Numbered from the stretch's first letter, positions 18,892 through 28,095 are shown. The stretch: 64,000 nt of DNA from Sporomusa acidovorans (GCF_002257695.2 NZ_CP155571.1), one strand, 5' to 3'. The notes: generated by a model not told the origin, from the letters alone. Translations and numbers: made by a program.

Positions 18892-18920
18892 GATACAGTA
18901 ATACAGTGATACAATAATAC
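18892..18920. promoter_or_regulatory. Tandem 13-nt repeat, candidate GntR operator
   Basis: GATACAGTAATAC at 18892 and GATACAATAATAC at 18908 are repeated with a 16-nt period, one mismatch, upstream of the isomerase gene. Position between the GntR gene and the operon start suggests an operator. Confidence 0.45.
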
Positions 18921-18997
18921 TAAACCGATTGACTTTGTAAGAGGAGATGAAGAAGGCGGGTTCTAACTATCTGAAAATTCGATAAGAGGGTGTTAAG

Positions 18998-19810
18998 ATG
19001 AAACTTGCATATACCATTGGTACGCCAGATACTAATGGCAAAATGTTAGCCTATTGCGGCAAATCAGAAGATGTATTAGCTTCGCTGCGTGAGATTGGCT
19101 ACCAAGGACTGGAGTTGTTTGTGCGCGATCCAATGTCAATGGATACACAAGTTTTCAGCAGGCTGGTAGAACGTTATGGCTTTGAAGTACCAGCCATTGG
19201 TACAGGTCCTGTTGTTTCTGAAGATAAATTGACGTTTACAGCAGAAACAGAGAGCGTAAGAAATATGGCAATTGAGAGGACAAAGTCGATTATTGACTTT
19301 GCAGCCTTATTTCAAGCTCAGGTTAATATCGGAAAGTTGCGCGGAAATATCCAAGTAGCAAATGCAAGTCAATCGCGCGAATGGATGAGGAATGCTTTTG
19401 CAACAGTATGTGATTATGCTGGAAAAAAAGGAATAAAAGTGACATTCGAGCCACAAAACAGATTTGTTATCAATAACCTCAATACTACACAGCAAGCGGT
19501 TGCTTGGATTCGGGAACTACAGATACCCAATTTGTATATGATGCTGGATGTTTTTCACATGAATATTGAGGATAAATCGATTATCGCCAGCATTATTGAG
19601 GCAAAAGACTATAACATTCATCTTCATTTTGCGGACAATAACCGCGGAGTTCCGGGAGCAGGGCATATCAATTTTCCAGAAATTATACGGGTACTAAAAG
19701 CACTAAACTACAATCATTACATTTCGATTGAAATTGATCAAATTCCAGACAGCTATCATGCGGCCAAAGAGTCGCTTGAATATTTAAATCATATTATCAA
19801 GGAGGACTAA
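18998..19810 (+). CDS. Sugar-phosphate isomerase/epimerase-like TIM barrel, copy 2
   Basis: Paralogue of the protein at 4086, 270 aa, with the same opening KLAYTIGTPDTNGKML, metal-site segments FEPQNR, MLDVFHMN and HLHFADNNRG, and terminal SIEI glutamate. The two proteins look roughly two-thirds identical, so this is an older duplication than that of the tandem dehydrogenases. Its gene stops 3 bp before the next start and is surely co-transcribed with the dehydrogenase at 19814. AGAGGGTG precedes the start. Confidence 0.8.
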   Translation: MKLAYTIGTPDTNGKMLAYCGKSEDVLASLREIGYQGLELFVRDPMSMDTQVFSRLVERYGFEVPAIGTGPVVSEDKLTFTAETESVRNMAIERTKSIIDFAALFQAQVNIGKLRGNIQVANASQSREWMRNAFATVCDYAGKKGIKVTFEPQNRFVINNLNTTQQAVAWIRELQIPNLYMMLDVFHMNIEDKSIIASIIEAKDYNIHLHFADNNRGVPGAGHINFPEIIRVLKALNYNHYISIEIDQIPDSYHAAKESLEYLNHIIKED

Positions 19811-19813
19811 TTG

Positions 19814-20854
19814 ATGAAATTCGGAGTATTGGAAGGAAATGGAATTGGGCCAGAGATTACCAAAGCAACCCAGCATGTTCTTGAAGCGACTGGTTTGCCG
19901 ATTGAGTGGGTGCACATTCCGATTGCGGAAGAAGCCATAGAAAAATACGGACATCCTTTGCCGCAAGAAACTGTTAAAGCCATACGTGAAGTAAAAGTCG
20001 CAGTAAAGGGACCTTTGCTTGTCGACAAAATGCAGGGGCGGCTTACTTGTGTGCATGATGATGGCACTGAGCATACTTACCCTTCATTAAATAATGCAAT
20101 CCGGCGTGAGTTGCAATTGTTTGTGAATCCACGCCCGGTAAGAGGCATTCCTAATATCTCCGGCAAGTATGAAAAACTGGATGTTGTCATAATGCGGGAA
20201 ATAACAGAAGATGTCTATATAGGCTGGGAACACAAAATCGGTCGCCATGCAGCGCAGGCAATTAAGCTTACAACCCGTGAAGCAGCAACTCGGGTAGCAA
20301 AATACTCATTTGAATATGCACGTCAAAACAAACGGAAAAAGGTAACGTGTTTTCACAAGGCAAATGTCTTGAATTTTACAGATGGACTATTCCTGGAGTG
20401 CTTCCGTGAAGTAGCTCAAAATTATCCGGATATTGAATCAGACGATTTCATGATTGACGCAGCCTGCTATACTGTTGTCAAGAATCCGGAAAAATTTGAT
20501 GTAATTGTGGCAGCCAACCAGTATGGTGATATTTTTTCCGATCTATCAGCCGGACTAGCGGGCAGTTTAGGACTGGGAGCAGGGGCTAATATAGGAGAAT
20601 ACGCATCAACCTTTGAGGCATGCCATGGTGCTGCTCCGGATATTGCAGGCAAAGGCTGTGCCAATCCGGTAGCACTTATTTTGTCGGGCGCGTTGATGTT
20701 ACGGCATGTGGGGCAGACTGAAAAAGGTGCCAATATTGAAAAATGTGTTCGTGAAGTACTTTCTGAAGGAAAGTTTAGAACCCCTGACCTTGGCGGAACA
20801 GCTAGTACCATGCAACTAGCCGATGAAATTGCGAAAAAAGTAAGCAAATGTTAG
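19814..20854 (+). CDS. Isocitrate/isopropylmalate dehydrogenase family protein (divergent copy 3)
   Basis: NAD(P)-dependent beta-decarboxylating dehydrogenase of 346 aa. Motifs are EGNGIGPEI at the N terminus, REITEDVYIG in the substrate loop, YGDIFSDLSAG for metal binding and HGAAPDIAGKG for the cofactor. The loop resembles isocitrate dehydrogenase more than the ENTEGFY loop of the tandem copies, so it probably handles a different diastereomer or chain length. ATG at 19814 has AAGGAGG eight bases upstream; the TTG at 19811 is less likely. It is coupled to the isomerase gene. Confidence 0.85.
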   Translation: MKFGVLEGNGIGPEITKATQHVLEATGLPIEWVHIPIAEEAIEKYGHPLPQETVKAIREVKVAVKGPLLVDKMQGRLTCVHDDGTEHTYPSLNNAIRRELQLFVNPRPVRGIPNISGKYEKLDVVIMREITEDVYIGWEHKIGRHAAQAIKLTTREAATRVAKYSFEYARQNKRKKVTCFHKANVLNFTDGLFLECFREVAQNYPDIESDDFMIDAACYTVVKNPEKFDVIVAANQYGDIFSDLSAGLAGSLGLGAGANIGEYASTFEACHGAAPDIAGKGCANPVALILSGALMLRHVGQTEKGANIEKCVREVLSEGKFRTPDLGGTASTMQLADEIAKKVSKC

Positions 20855-21001
20855 TTTTGTAAACATGATAAATTGAAATTAAGCCTGCTGGGCAATGTGC
20901 TTCCCGGCAGGCGAGCATTATCAATTTATTCATATTAGATCTCTATGCAAAATTTTTAGAAAATTTTAAAAAGCGGTTAAATACAGAGAAGAGGACAACC
21001 A

Positions 21002-21826
21002 ATGGAATTACAAGGCATTATTGACATGCATATTCATGCCTTCCCTGATGTGCGAGAACGGTCGATTGATGACATCGGCTTAGTGCGAGAAGCACAGCGG
21101 CTTGGTGTACGTGCAGTCGTCATAAAGTCTCACTGGGTTCCTACTATGGACAGGGCCTGGCTGATGCATAAACTGTATCCGGACGTGGCTGTTTTTGGCG
21201 GAATCACCTTAAATCCGTCAGTAGGGGGAATTAATCCTGATGCGGTTAAAACAGCTATAAAACTAGGAGCAAAAATTGTTTGGCTGCCAACATTGTTTTC
21301 GGAAAGGCAGCGCACCGTGGAAGGCAAAGCAGACGGTGTTCGGACTGTCATAAATGGGAAAGTAGTTCCGGAACTTAATGAGGTTCTTAAGCTTATTGCC
21401 CAAGAGAATATTATTCTTGGTACAGGTCATTTAACTCCACAGGAAATATTTATAGTAGTGGATGCAGCTTGTAAAGCGGGAGTGCGGAAAATCCTTGTTA
21501 ATCATCCGGAACATTACCTGGTGAATTTATCAATAAAAGACCAAAAAACTCTGGCGGCTGATTATAATGTTTATTTTGAACGCTGCTATGCGCAACCGCT
21601 TGGCGGCGGCAAATACAAGACTAATTTTGCTGTAAATCTTGAAGCCATTAAAGCGGTTGGTTATGAATCAACGGTAATTGCCACTGATGGAGGGCAGGTG
21701 GAAAATCCGCCGTGGAGTGAAGCCTTGAGGACATATCTTAATTATTTGGTTACACATGGGGTGTCCAAGGAAGCTATCGCAGTAATGACATATGAAAATC
21801 CAGCTCGGTTACTTGATTTAGCATAA
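21002..21826 (+). CDS. DUF6282-like metal-dependent hydrolase-fold protein
   Basis: A 274-aa TIM-barrel protein of amidohydrolase type. The N-terminal GIIDMHIHAFPD motif gives the metal-binding His-X-His, with KSHWVPT, GTGHLTPQE and VNHPEHY supplying further histidines and IATDGGQ the likely terminal Asp. I recognise it as DUF6282-like, a family without an established reaction; a hydrolase or lactonase role in the cytoplasm is reasonable. It lies directly upstream of a 2-hydroxycarboxylate carrier (18 bp gap) and is probably co-transcribed with it. Confidence 0.65.
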   Translation: MELQGIIDMHIHAFPDVRERSIDDIGLVREAQRLGVRAVVIKSHWVPTMDRAWLMHKLYPDVAVFGGITLNPSVGGINPDAVKTAIKLGAKIVWLPTLFSERQRTVEGKADGVRTVINGKVVPELNEVLKLIAQENIILGTGHLTPQEIFIVVDAACKAGVRKILVNHPEHYLVNLSIKDQKTLAADYNVYFERCYAQPLGGGKYKTNFAVNLEAIKAVGYESTVIATDGGQVENPPWSEALRTYLNYLVTHGVSKEAIAVMTYENPARLLDLA

Positions 21827-21844
21827 AAGGAGGATAATTTAATT

Positions 21845-23155
21845 ATGAATATTGAGTTAAGTCAGGAGCAGTCGGTATGGAGGAAATTTGGGAACTTTAA
21901 AGTAGGCATTATTCCGGTAAAAGTTTATGTCCCATTATGCATCATAACCTATTTAGTTATGGCAGCAGGAAAATTGCCTAAAGATATGTTGGGGGCTATT
22001 CCCGTTATGATGCTGATGGGTTTTACGTTTGCCGAGATTGGCAAACGGATACCCATTCTTAAGAATATAGGTGGAGCGGCAATGGTCACCATCTTTTTAC
22101 CGTCCTACCTGGTAGCTCACAATCTTATGCCTACTCCCGCGCTTAATACGATTACGACCTTTATGAAGACAACAAATTTTCTTTATATTAACATAGCGAT
22201 GATCGTTGTCGGGAGTATCCTGGGGATGAGCAGAATTGTTTTGATTCAAGGGTTTATTCGTATGTTTTTCCCTTTGCTCATTGGTACGGTGGTTGGCGCG
22301 GCTGCCGGAGTTTGTATTGGTATGCTGTTGGGTTATGATGCCTATCATGCATTTTTCTTTATTGTAGTACCGATTATGGCCGGTGGAATTGGTGAAGGCG
22401 CTATTCCGTTATCAATGGGTTATGCCGAGATCCTTCAAAGTACTCCGGAACAATTATTTGGACAGATTGTTCCGGCCGTTATGCTCGGAAGTCTGTCGGG
22501 CATAATTTTGGGAGGTTTACTGAAAACAATAGGACAAAAGAAACCAGAGTATTCAGGAAACGGACTGCTGGTGAAAAATGACAGCATTGATATATCTAAA
22601 GAACTGAATGAAGAAAAAACGATTAATCTTGCTCAGATGGGAGCAGGCGCACTGACCGCTATTGGTTTTTATTTACTGGGTGTATATGTAGGTGCATTTA
22701 TCGGTATTCCTGGACCAATTATTATGATTTTTACGGCGGCTGTAGTTAAAGTTTGTGGGTTACTTCCTAAAGAAATTGAAGAAGGCGCCTATATGATATA
22801 TCGCTTTTTCATAGTTATTGTTGTCTTTCCTCTGTTTATCGGAGTAGGGGCAGTTCTGACTTCTTGGAAAGATATTGTAGCTGTGCTTAATCCGTCTTAT
22901 CTTATAACGGTTTTTATGACGGTTTTTGCTATGACTGCCTCTGCATTTTTTGTTGCCAAGTATCTCAAAATGTATCCGGTAGAGGCGGCCGCTGTTACAG
23001 CCTGCCATAGCGGGCAAGGGAGTACCGGCGACATCGCAATTCTTTCGGCTGCGGACAGAATGGTGCTTATGCCGTTTGCTCAGATATCGACCCGGATAGG
23101 TGGTGCCTGTATGGTTATAATTGCGACTATTCTTATGCGATATATTCAGGGGTAA
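21845..23155 (+). CDS. 2-hydroxycarboxylate transporter (2HCT/CitS family)
   Basis: Inner-membrane carrier of 436 aa with two homologous halves. The two GGxG-type reentrant loop regions are visible as GGIGEGAIPLS near residue 179 and CHSGQGSTGD near 384. Family members exchange or symport citrate, malate and other 2-hydroxycarboxylates with Na+ or H+. AAAGGAGG before the ATG is strong. Being the third transporter of the cluster, from a third unrelated family, it suggests several related substrates or product exchange. Confidence 0.9.
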   Translation: MNIELSQEQSVWRKFGNFKVGIIPVKVYVPLCIITYLVMAAGKLPKDMLGAIPVMMLMGFTFAEIGKRIPILKNIGGAAMVTIFLPSYLVAHNLMPTPALNTITTFMKTTNFLYINIAMIVVGSILGMSRIVLIQGFIRMFFPLLIGTVVGAAAGVCIGMLLGYDAYHAFFFIVVPIMAGGIGEGAIPLSMGYAEILQSTPEQLFGQIVPAVMLGSLSGIILGGLLKTIGQKKPEYSGNGLLVKNDSIDISKELNEEKTINLAQMGAGALTAIGFYLLGVYVGAFIGIPGPIIMIFTAAVVKVCGLLPKEIEEGAYMIYRFFIVIVVFPLFIGVGAVLTSWKDIVAVLNPSYLITVFMTVFAMTASAFFVAKYLKMYPVEAAAVTACHSGQGSTGDIAILSAADRMVLMPFAQISTRIGGACMVIIATILMRYIQG

Positions 23156-23284
23156 CGGAAAATTTATGTTTACGGTAGAATCATGTTAATGATATGTAAG
23201 CTGGCATTACCTCATAAATCGCTTATAAGTGTGCAGCGAATAATTAAATGTTTTTGTATGAAGATATCATAAGCGGAGGTAATA

Positions 23285-25324
23285 ATGAATTGTAAAACGA
23301 TTAGTATTCGTACTAAATTGCTTATTATTATTTTATCGTTAACGGTGATTTCATTAGGATCATTAGCAAGTTTAACTTATTTTTTTTCAAAACAGTATTT
23401 AGTACGAAGTACGCAGGAAACGGCTTTGGCTATAGGAACCGATTATGCAGTACGGGTTCAGATGGCTGTAAATGAGATGTTGATCCATATGCAAGATTTA
23501 GGCAGCATTCAACAGGTACGCAGCGGCACCGATCAAACGTATATTGTTTCAGCACTACGTGAAACGCATAAACGGCTTGGAAGCTTTGATATCATCACAT
23601 TCATAGATATGAATGGAATGGGGATTCGGTTCAACGGGTCAAGTGCTGATCATAATGATAGAGATTTTTTCAAAAAAGTAGTCAGCACCCAGAAACCGTA
23701 TGTTTCTGATCCAATAATTTCTAAATCTACGGGGAAATTATCGATTCAAGTTGCCGTACCAGTATTCGATAATGGAAAGATGACAGGAGTAATGAATGGT
23801 TCCGTTTCCTTGGAAAGATTAGCGAATATGCTTGCGGATGTTAAATTCAAAGATTCCGGTTATGGGCTATTATGTGATAGCTCAGGTGTGATTATTGCCG
23901 ATGCCCGTCATCCGGAGTTGATCGGCAAATTAAGTATTGGTGATAATGGGACTGCTGCTGGCGCAAATTTAGAAAATGGCAAACTGGATCAGCGCCTTAT
24001 TACGCTTTTTAAATTGGCTCGGGAGAGCGGAAACCAGGTTCAGGGGTCGTATACGTTCATAGATGGAATAAATTATGTTGCAGTTCTTACACCAATCAAT
24101 TTACCGGGCAATCAAAATTGGATTATGGTGGTGATGACACCTGAGAGTGAGATTACTCGCGAAGTAGATATGTTAACCAGGATTTCCTTACTAGTCTCTT
24201 TTATATTTTTATTTATCGCAGTAGTTGTCGCTGTGTACATTAGTAAAGTGTTCACTAAACCTATTTCAATCATAACGGGTGAAGCCATGTTGTTAGCTAA
24301 TAATGACCTTCGTTTGCGGCAAATTAACATTCATTCCGAGGATGAAATAGGGCAATTAGGAAATTCTTTTAAAAAAATGGCTAAAAACCTTCGCAATTTA
24401 CTTGCTAAAGTTCAGACACAAGCAGAAAGTGTTGCTGCCTCAGGTAAAGAACTGTCTGCAAGTACACAACAGTCTGCGCAGGCGTCGAATCAGGTGGCTG
24501 ATGTTATTGGACAAATTGCCCAAAGTTCTGAACAGCAAAATAGCGCTGTAAGTAATATGTCATCTGTGGCTGAAGCTATGTCGGAAAATATTGTGCAAAT
24601 TGTGGATAATGGGAAACATGTAGAAGATATTGCAAAAGATACAGCGCAAGTAACCACAGAAGGGCATCAGGCAATTAATCAGATTATGATCCGTATGCAA
24701 GAGATTGGTGGGGAGTCTGAAAATGTACACAAGACGATTAAAAAACTTGTTGATGGGTCTCAGACAATTAATAGTATGGTTAATCTAATCTCGGCTATTG
24801 CCGGACAGACAAATCTGCTTGCACTTAACGCCGCAATTGAGGCTGCCCGGGCAGGTGAACACGGGCGAGGATTTGCCGTAGTAGCTGAAGAGGTCAGAAA
24901 ATTGTCCCAAGATTCCAATCAGGCGGCTCATAAGATTGCTACTTTAATACAACAGCATGGCCATGATATGGAAGTTGCAATTGCGGCAGTTCAAAGTAAT
25001 AGTGACGGTGTGAATGCAGGCATGGAGGCAGTTAACGTAGCTAAGGACAAATTTGGCAATATTGCTGATGCCGTCATGCATCTGTCCAACAAAATTCAGG
25101 AAATAGTTAAATCACTTGATCAAATTGCAGAAGGAAGCAGCACGCTTGTTGAATCTGTTCATAGCATCGGCCTATTGAATAAGGAAAACGCAATGGCAAC
25201 TCAATCAGTATCTGCGGCAACGGAGGAGCAATTAGCGTCCATGCAGGAAATAGCTTCCGCATGTCAGCTTTTGGCTAAAATAGCTGGTGAACTCCAAGAA
25301 GAAACGGAAAAATTCAAGTTATAG
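23285..25324 (+). CDS. Methyl-accepting chemotaxis protein with dCache-type sensor
   Basis: Chemoreceptor of 679 aa. A transmembrane helix near residues 12-32, an extracytoplasmic dCache-like sensor of roughly 250 residues (ITFIDMNGMGIRFNGSS, SIQVAVPVFDNGKMTGV), a second transmembrane helix near 296-318, a HAMP linker and a long cytoplasmic signalling domain with the hairpin tip segment TNLLALNAAIEAARAGEHG. The C terminus lacks an obvious CheR tether. Its place inside the catabolic cluster suggests it senses the substrate or a relative. Confidence 0.92.
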   Translation: MNCKTISIRTKLLIIILSLTVISLGSLASLTYFFSKQYLVRSTQETALAIGTDYAVRVQMAVNEMLIHMQDLGSIQQVRSGTDQTYIVSALRETHKRLGSFDIITFIDMNGMGIRFNGSSADHNDRDFFKKVVSTQKPYVSDPIISKSTGKLSIQVAVPVFDNGKMTGVMNGSVSLERLANMLADVKFKDSGYGLLCDSSGVIIADARHPELIGKLSIGDNGTAAGANLENGKLDQRLITLFKLARESGNQVQGSYTFIDGINYVAVLTPINLPGNQNWIMVVMTPESEITREVDMLTRISLLVSFIFLFIAVVVAVYISKVFTKPISIITGEAMLLANNDLRLRQINIHSEDEIGQLGNSFKKMAKNLRNLLAKVQTQAESVAASGKELSASTQQSAQASNQVADVIGQIAQSSEQQNSAVSNMSSVAEAMSENIVQIVDNGKHVEDIAKDTAQVTTEGHQAINQIMIRMQEIGGESENVHKTIKKLVDGSQTINSMVNLISAIAGQTNLLALNAAIEAARAGEHGRGFAVVAEEVRKLSQDSNQAAHKIATLIQQHGHDMEVAIAAVQSNSDGVNAGMEAVNVAKDKFGNIADAVMHLSNKIQEIVKSLDQIAEGSSTLVESVHSIGLLNKENAMATQSVSAATEEQLASMQEIASACQLLAKIAGELQEETEKFKL

Positions 25325-25433
25325 CCATGATAGGCAGTTAGTGCAGCCACTAATAATAATTATTATTTGTATACAGATATACCGTAATATAATAATACAA
25401 TCAAATAATTATTTTGAAGGAGGATTTTATTTC

Positions 25434-26417
25434 ATGGATAGACGAACCTTTTTAAAGGGAGCAGGCTTAACATTAGTAGGGTTAAGTACTTTTAACTATA
25501 ATAGCGTGCTGGCAGCCGTCAAATCACCTGAAGCTTCGGTTGCAGGAGATTTGCAAGTACCGTTTTCGGCTGGTAGAAAACGTCCGACTATTAAGGTTAC
25601 GGCTAATGCATGCGATTGCCACCATCACATTTATGATCCTATTCGTTTTCCCTATGTGCCGCAAGATATGCGTAATCAGCCGCCGGCGACAGTCGATGCT
25701 TACCGCTTGCTGCAAAAGAGACTTGGGTTGACCCGCAATGTAATAGTTAACCCTTCCGCTTACGGTACGGATAATAGATGTACTCTCGATGCCTTAAAAC
25801 AATTAGGTTCTAACGCACGCGCGGTAGTGGTAGTTGATCCGCAAATAACCAATAATGATTTGGAAAAAATGCATAGGCTGGGTGTACGTGGTATCCGGCT
25901 TAATATTGCACGTGGTGGGATTAAGGATAGTAATACGATTTTAGCTTTATCAAGCCGAGTAAATGAATTGGGCTGGCATATTCAGTTTTGGATGAATGCC
26001 GATGACACAGTGAATATGGAAGAATTACTAATGAAACTATCTTCGCCGCTCGTCTTTGATCATAGAGGTCACCTGCCACAACCTGCGGGCATAAACCATC
26101 CCGCTTTCAAGGTTATTTGCAAGCTTATTGATAAGGGGAATACGTGGGTTAAGTTATCTGGACTCTATCAAGATAGCAAAATTGGGGATCCCACTTATGC
26201 CGATGCCGTTGAGGTAGGGCGGGCATATGTTCAGTATGCACCCCAACGTATGGTATGGGGAACTGACTGGCCGCATCCCAATGTATTTTCTGAACGCTGG
26301 CCTTGGCCTGATGATGCTAATATGCTTGATCTTTTGGCTGTTCAGGCACCGAATGAAGTAGTTAGAAATCGTATACTTGTTGAAAACCCGGCAACTCTTT
26401 ATGGCTTTCCCCAATAA
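25434..26417 (+). CDS. Tat-exported amidohydrolase-2 (COG3618-like) lactonase homologue, copy 2
   Basis: Paralogue of the protein at 11333, 327 aa. The N terminus MDRRTFLKGAGLTLVGL is a near-consensus twin-arginine signal, predicting periplasmic action. Metal and catalytic segments CDCHHHIYD, VFDHRGH and WGTDWPHP are conserved. The ATG at 25434 follows GGAGGA; the longer open frame from 25287 overlaps the chemoreceptor gene and is not real. It heads an operon with the racemase-fold, PanB-like and Tdh-like genes. Confidence 0.8.
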   Translation: MDRRTFLKGAGLTLVGLSTFNYNSVLAAVKSPEASVAGDLQVPFSAGRKRPTIKVTANACDCHHHIYDPIRFPYVPQDMRNQPPATVDAYRLLQKRLGLTRNVIVNPSAYGTDNRCTLDALKQLGSNARAVVVVDPQITNNDLEKMHRLGVRGIRLNIARGGIKDSNTILALSSRVNELGWHIQFWMNADDTVNMEELLMKLSSPLVFDHRGHLPQPAGINHPAFKVICKLIDKGNTWVKLSGLYQDSKIGDPTYADAVEVGRAYVQYAPQRMVWGTDWPHPNVFSERWPWPDDANMLDLLAVQAPNEVVRNRILVENPATLYGFPQ

Positions 26418-26478
26418 TTAGAAGTTTTCCGGCAATGGAAATTGGTTTTATTATTAGCAGCGGAGGCGGAGAAAAAAG

Positions 26479-27144
26479 ATGGGTATCAAGATCGGCCTTA
26501 TTCATACAACAAGAAATTCTATGCAGCCGATAAACGAAGCTTTTCATAAACATGCACCAGAAGTGAGTGTACTGAATTTCCTTGATGAAGGGCTTATGGA
26601 GGAAATAAATAAACATAATATTATTACACGTCAAATGACCAGAAGATTAATTTGCTTATTGGATAAAGCGGAGAGAAGTGGTGTTGACGGGATATTATTA
26701 GCGTGCTCTGCTTTCTCACCCTATGTAGACGATATGAAAAAATTATTTGACGTGCCAGTGTTAAGTGCTGATATTAGCATGCTGGAACAGGCTATTCAGA
26801 TAGCAGATCGCATTGGCGTAATAGCGACGGTGGGAACCGCCGGACCAACTACAACTCGACTTTTGCAGGATATTGCAAAACAACGGCATAAAGAAGTTAA
26901 AGTTTATACAGAAATCGTTACCGAAGCCTTTGCAGCGCTGAAAGCCGGTGATGAGGCCAAACATAACCAGCTTATTCAACAAAAAATCCTCGAACTGTCA
27001 GCTTGTTGCAATGCCGTGGTTTTAGCGCAAATGTCCATGACTAGGGCGCTAACTAACTTTAGCCAGACTACAATTCCTATTTTGACTAGTCCGGAAATTA
27101 GTGTTAAGGCTATACTTGCGCAAATAACGAAAAAACTACAATAA
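26479..27144 (+). CDS. Asp/Glu/hydantoin racemase-fold protein, copy 2
   Basis: Paralogue of the protein at 15016, 221 aa. It keeps LLACSAFSPYV with the first cysteine near residue 75, and again the second catalytic position reads VVLAQMSMTRA without cysteine. Both copies retain the ISVKAILA-type C terminus. The shared loss points to a common non-racemase chemistry. It lies between the lactonase homologue and the PanB-like gene, with AGCGGAGGCGGAG before the start. Confidence 0.75.
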   Translation: MGIKIGLIHTTRNSMQPINEAFHKHAPEVSVLNFLDEGLMEEINKHNIITRQMTRRLICLLDKAERSGVDGILLACSAFSPYVDDMKKLFDVPVLSADISMLEQAIQIADRIGVIATVGTAGPTTTRLLQDIAKQRHKEVKVYTEIVTEAFAALKAGDEAKHNQLIQQKILELSACCNAVVLAQMSMTRALTNFSQTTIPILTSPEISVKAILAQITKKLQ

Positions 27145-27161
27145 AAAGGAGCACGATTATA

Positions 27162-28013
27162 ATGGCCAAAAAAACAATTAATGATTTTCGTCAAATGGTA
27201 GATAAAGGTGAAAAAATTGTATATTTAACCGCATATGATTATCTCACAGCTAAAATGCAGGAAAAAGCCGGAGTGGATATGATTCTGGTAGGTGATTCGC
27301 TGGGAATGGTATGTTTGGGTTATGACACCACGTTTCCGGTAACAATGGATGACATGGTTCGTCATTGCCAGGCTGTGCGTCGTGGAGCTCCGAATACGTT
27401 TATTGTTGGCGATATGCCCTATATGTCCTATCAAAAATCTGATGAGGATGCTGTGGCCAATGCCGGTCGTTTAGTGAAGGAGGCACTAGTCGATTGTATA
27501 AAACTTGAAGGCGGCGGTGAAATGATTGCCAGTCGGATTAGCGCAATCCAGCAAGCTGGTATCTTGGTTATGGGTCATATTGGTTTAACACCGCAATTTA
27601 TGGGGCAAATCGGCGGTTATAGGGCGCAAGGCCGTAGCGCTGCTGCTGCCATGAAACTTGTTAATGAGGCCAAAGCCGTTGAAGCGGCAGGTGCTTTTAG
27701 TATTTTGGTTGAAGGTGTGCCGGCTGCAGTAGGCAAAGTCATTACCGAGAGAGCAGGCATTCCTATCCTGGGGATTGGCGCTGGTTCTTATACGCATGGA
27801 CAGTTGCTCATATATGCAGACATGGTTGGCATGTATGATAATTTCACCCCGAAATTTGTTAAGAAATATGCCAATGTTGGTGAAATCCTGACAAATGCAT
27901 TTAAAGAATATACGAAAGAGGTAAGACAAGGGCAATTTCCGAATGACGATGATCATACCTATAAAATGAGTGTCGAAGAAGTCAAAGAGTTCTTGGCTTT
28001 ATTAGATAAATAA
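27162..28013 (+). CDS. PanB-like ketopantoate hydroxymethyltransferase family protein
   Basis: TIM-barrel enzyme of 283 aa belonging to the 3-methyl-2-oxobutanoate hydroxymethyltransferase family. Visible signatures are VYLTAYDY, LVGDSLGMV (metal-binding Asp), VGDMPYMSY (second Asp), KLEGG and LVEGVPA with the catalytic Glu, GIGAG at the C-terminal side. PanB moves a hydroxymethyl group between methylene-tetrahydrofolate and a branched 2-oxo acid. No panC or panD is nearby and all neighbours are catabolic, so it may run in the cleaving direction or on another oxo acid. AAAAGGAG precedes the start. Symbol withheld because the role need not be pantothenate synthesis. Confidence 0.8.
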   Translation: MAKKTINDFRQMVDKGEKIVYLTAYDYLTAKMQEKAGVDMILVGDSLGMVCLGYDTTFPVTMDDMVRHCQAVRRGAPNTFIVGDMPYMSYQKSDEDAVANAGRLVKEALVDCIKLEGGGEMIASRISAIQQAGILVMGHIGLTPQFMGQIGGYRAQGRSAAAAMKLVNEAKAVEAAGAFSILVEGVPAAVGKVITERAGIPILGIGAGSYTHGQLLIYADMVGMYDNFTPKFVKKYANVGEILTNAFKEYTKEVRQGQFPNDDDHTYKMSVEEVKEFLALLDK

Positions 28014-28095
28014 CTGAATTGTTATGGCTGGGTTGCTAATTATGACTTAGCTAAAATATCCAACTAGGCGTAATTCAATGAAAAGGATGGGAGAT

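Noticed and set aside
20882..20911. Stem-loop GCCTGCTGGG/CCCGGCAGGC after the third dehydrogenase
   Set aside because: Good stem but no T-run follows, so I did not list it as a terminator.
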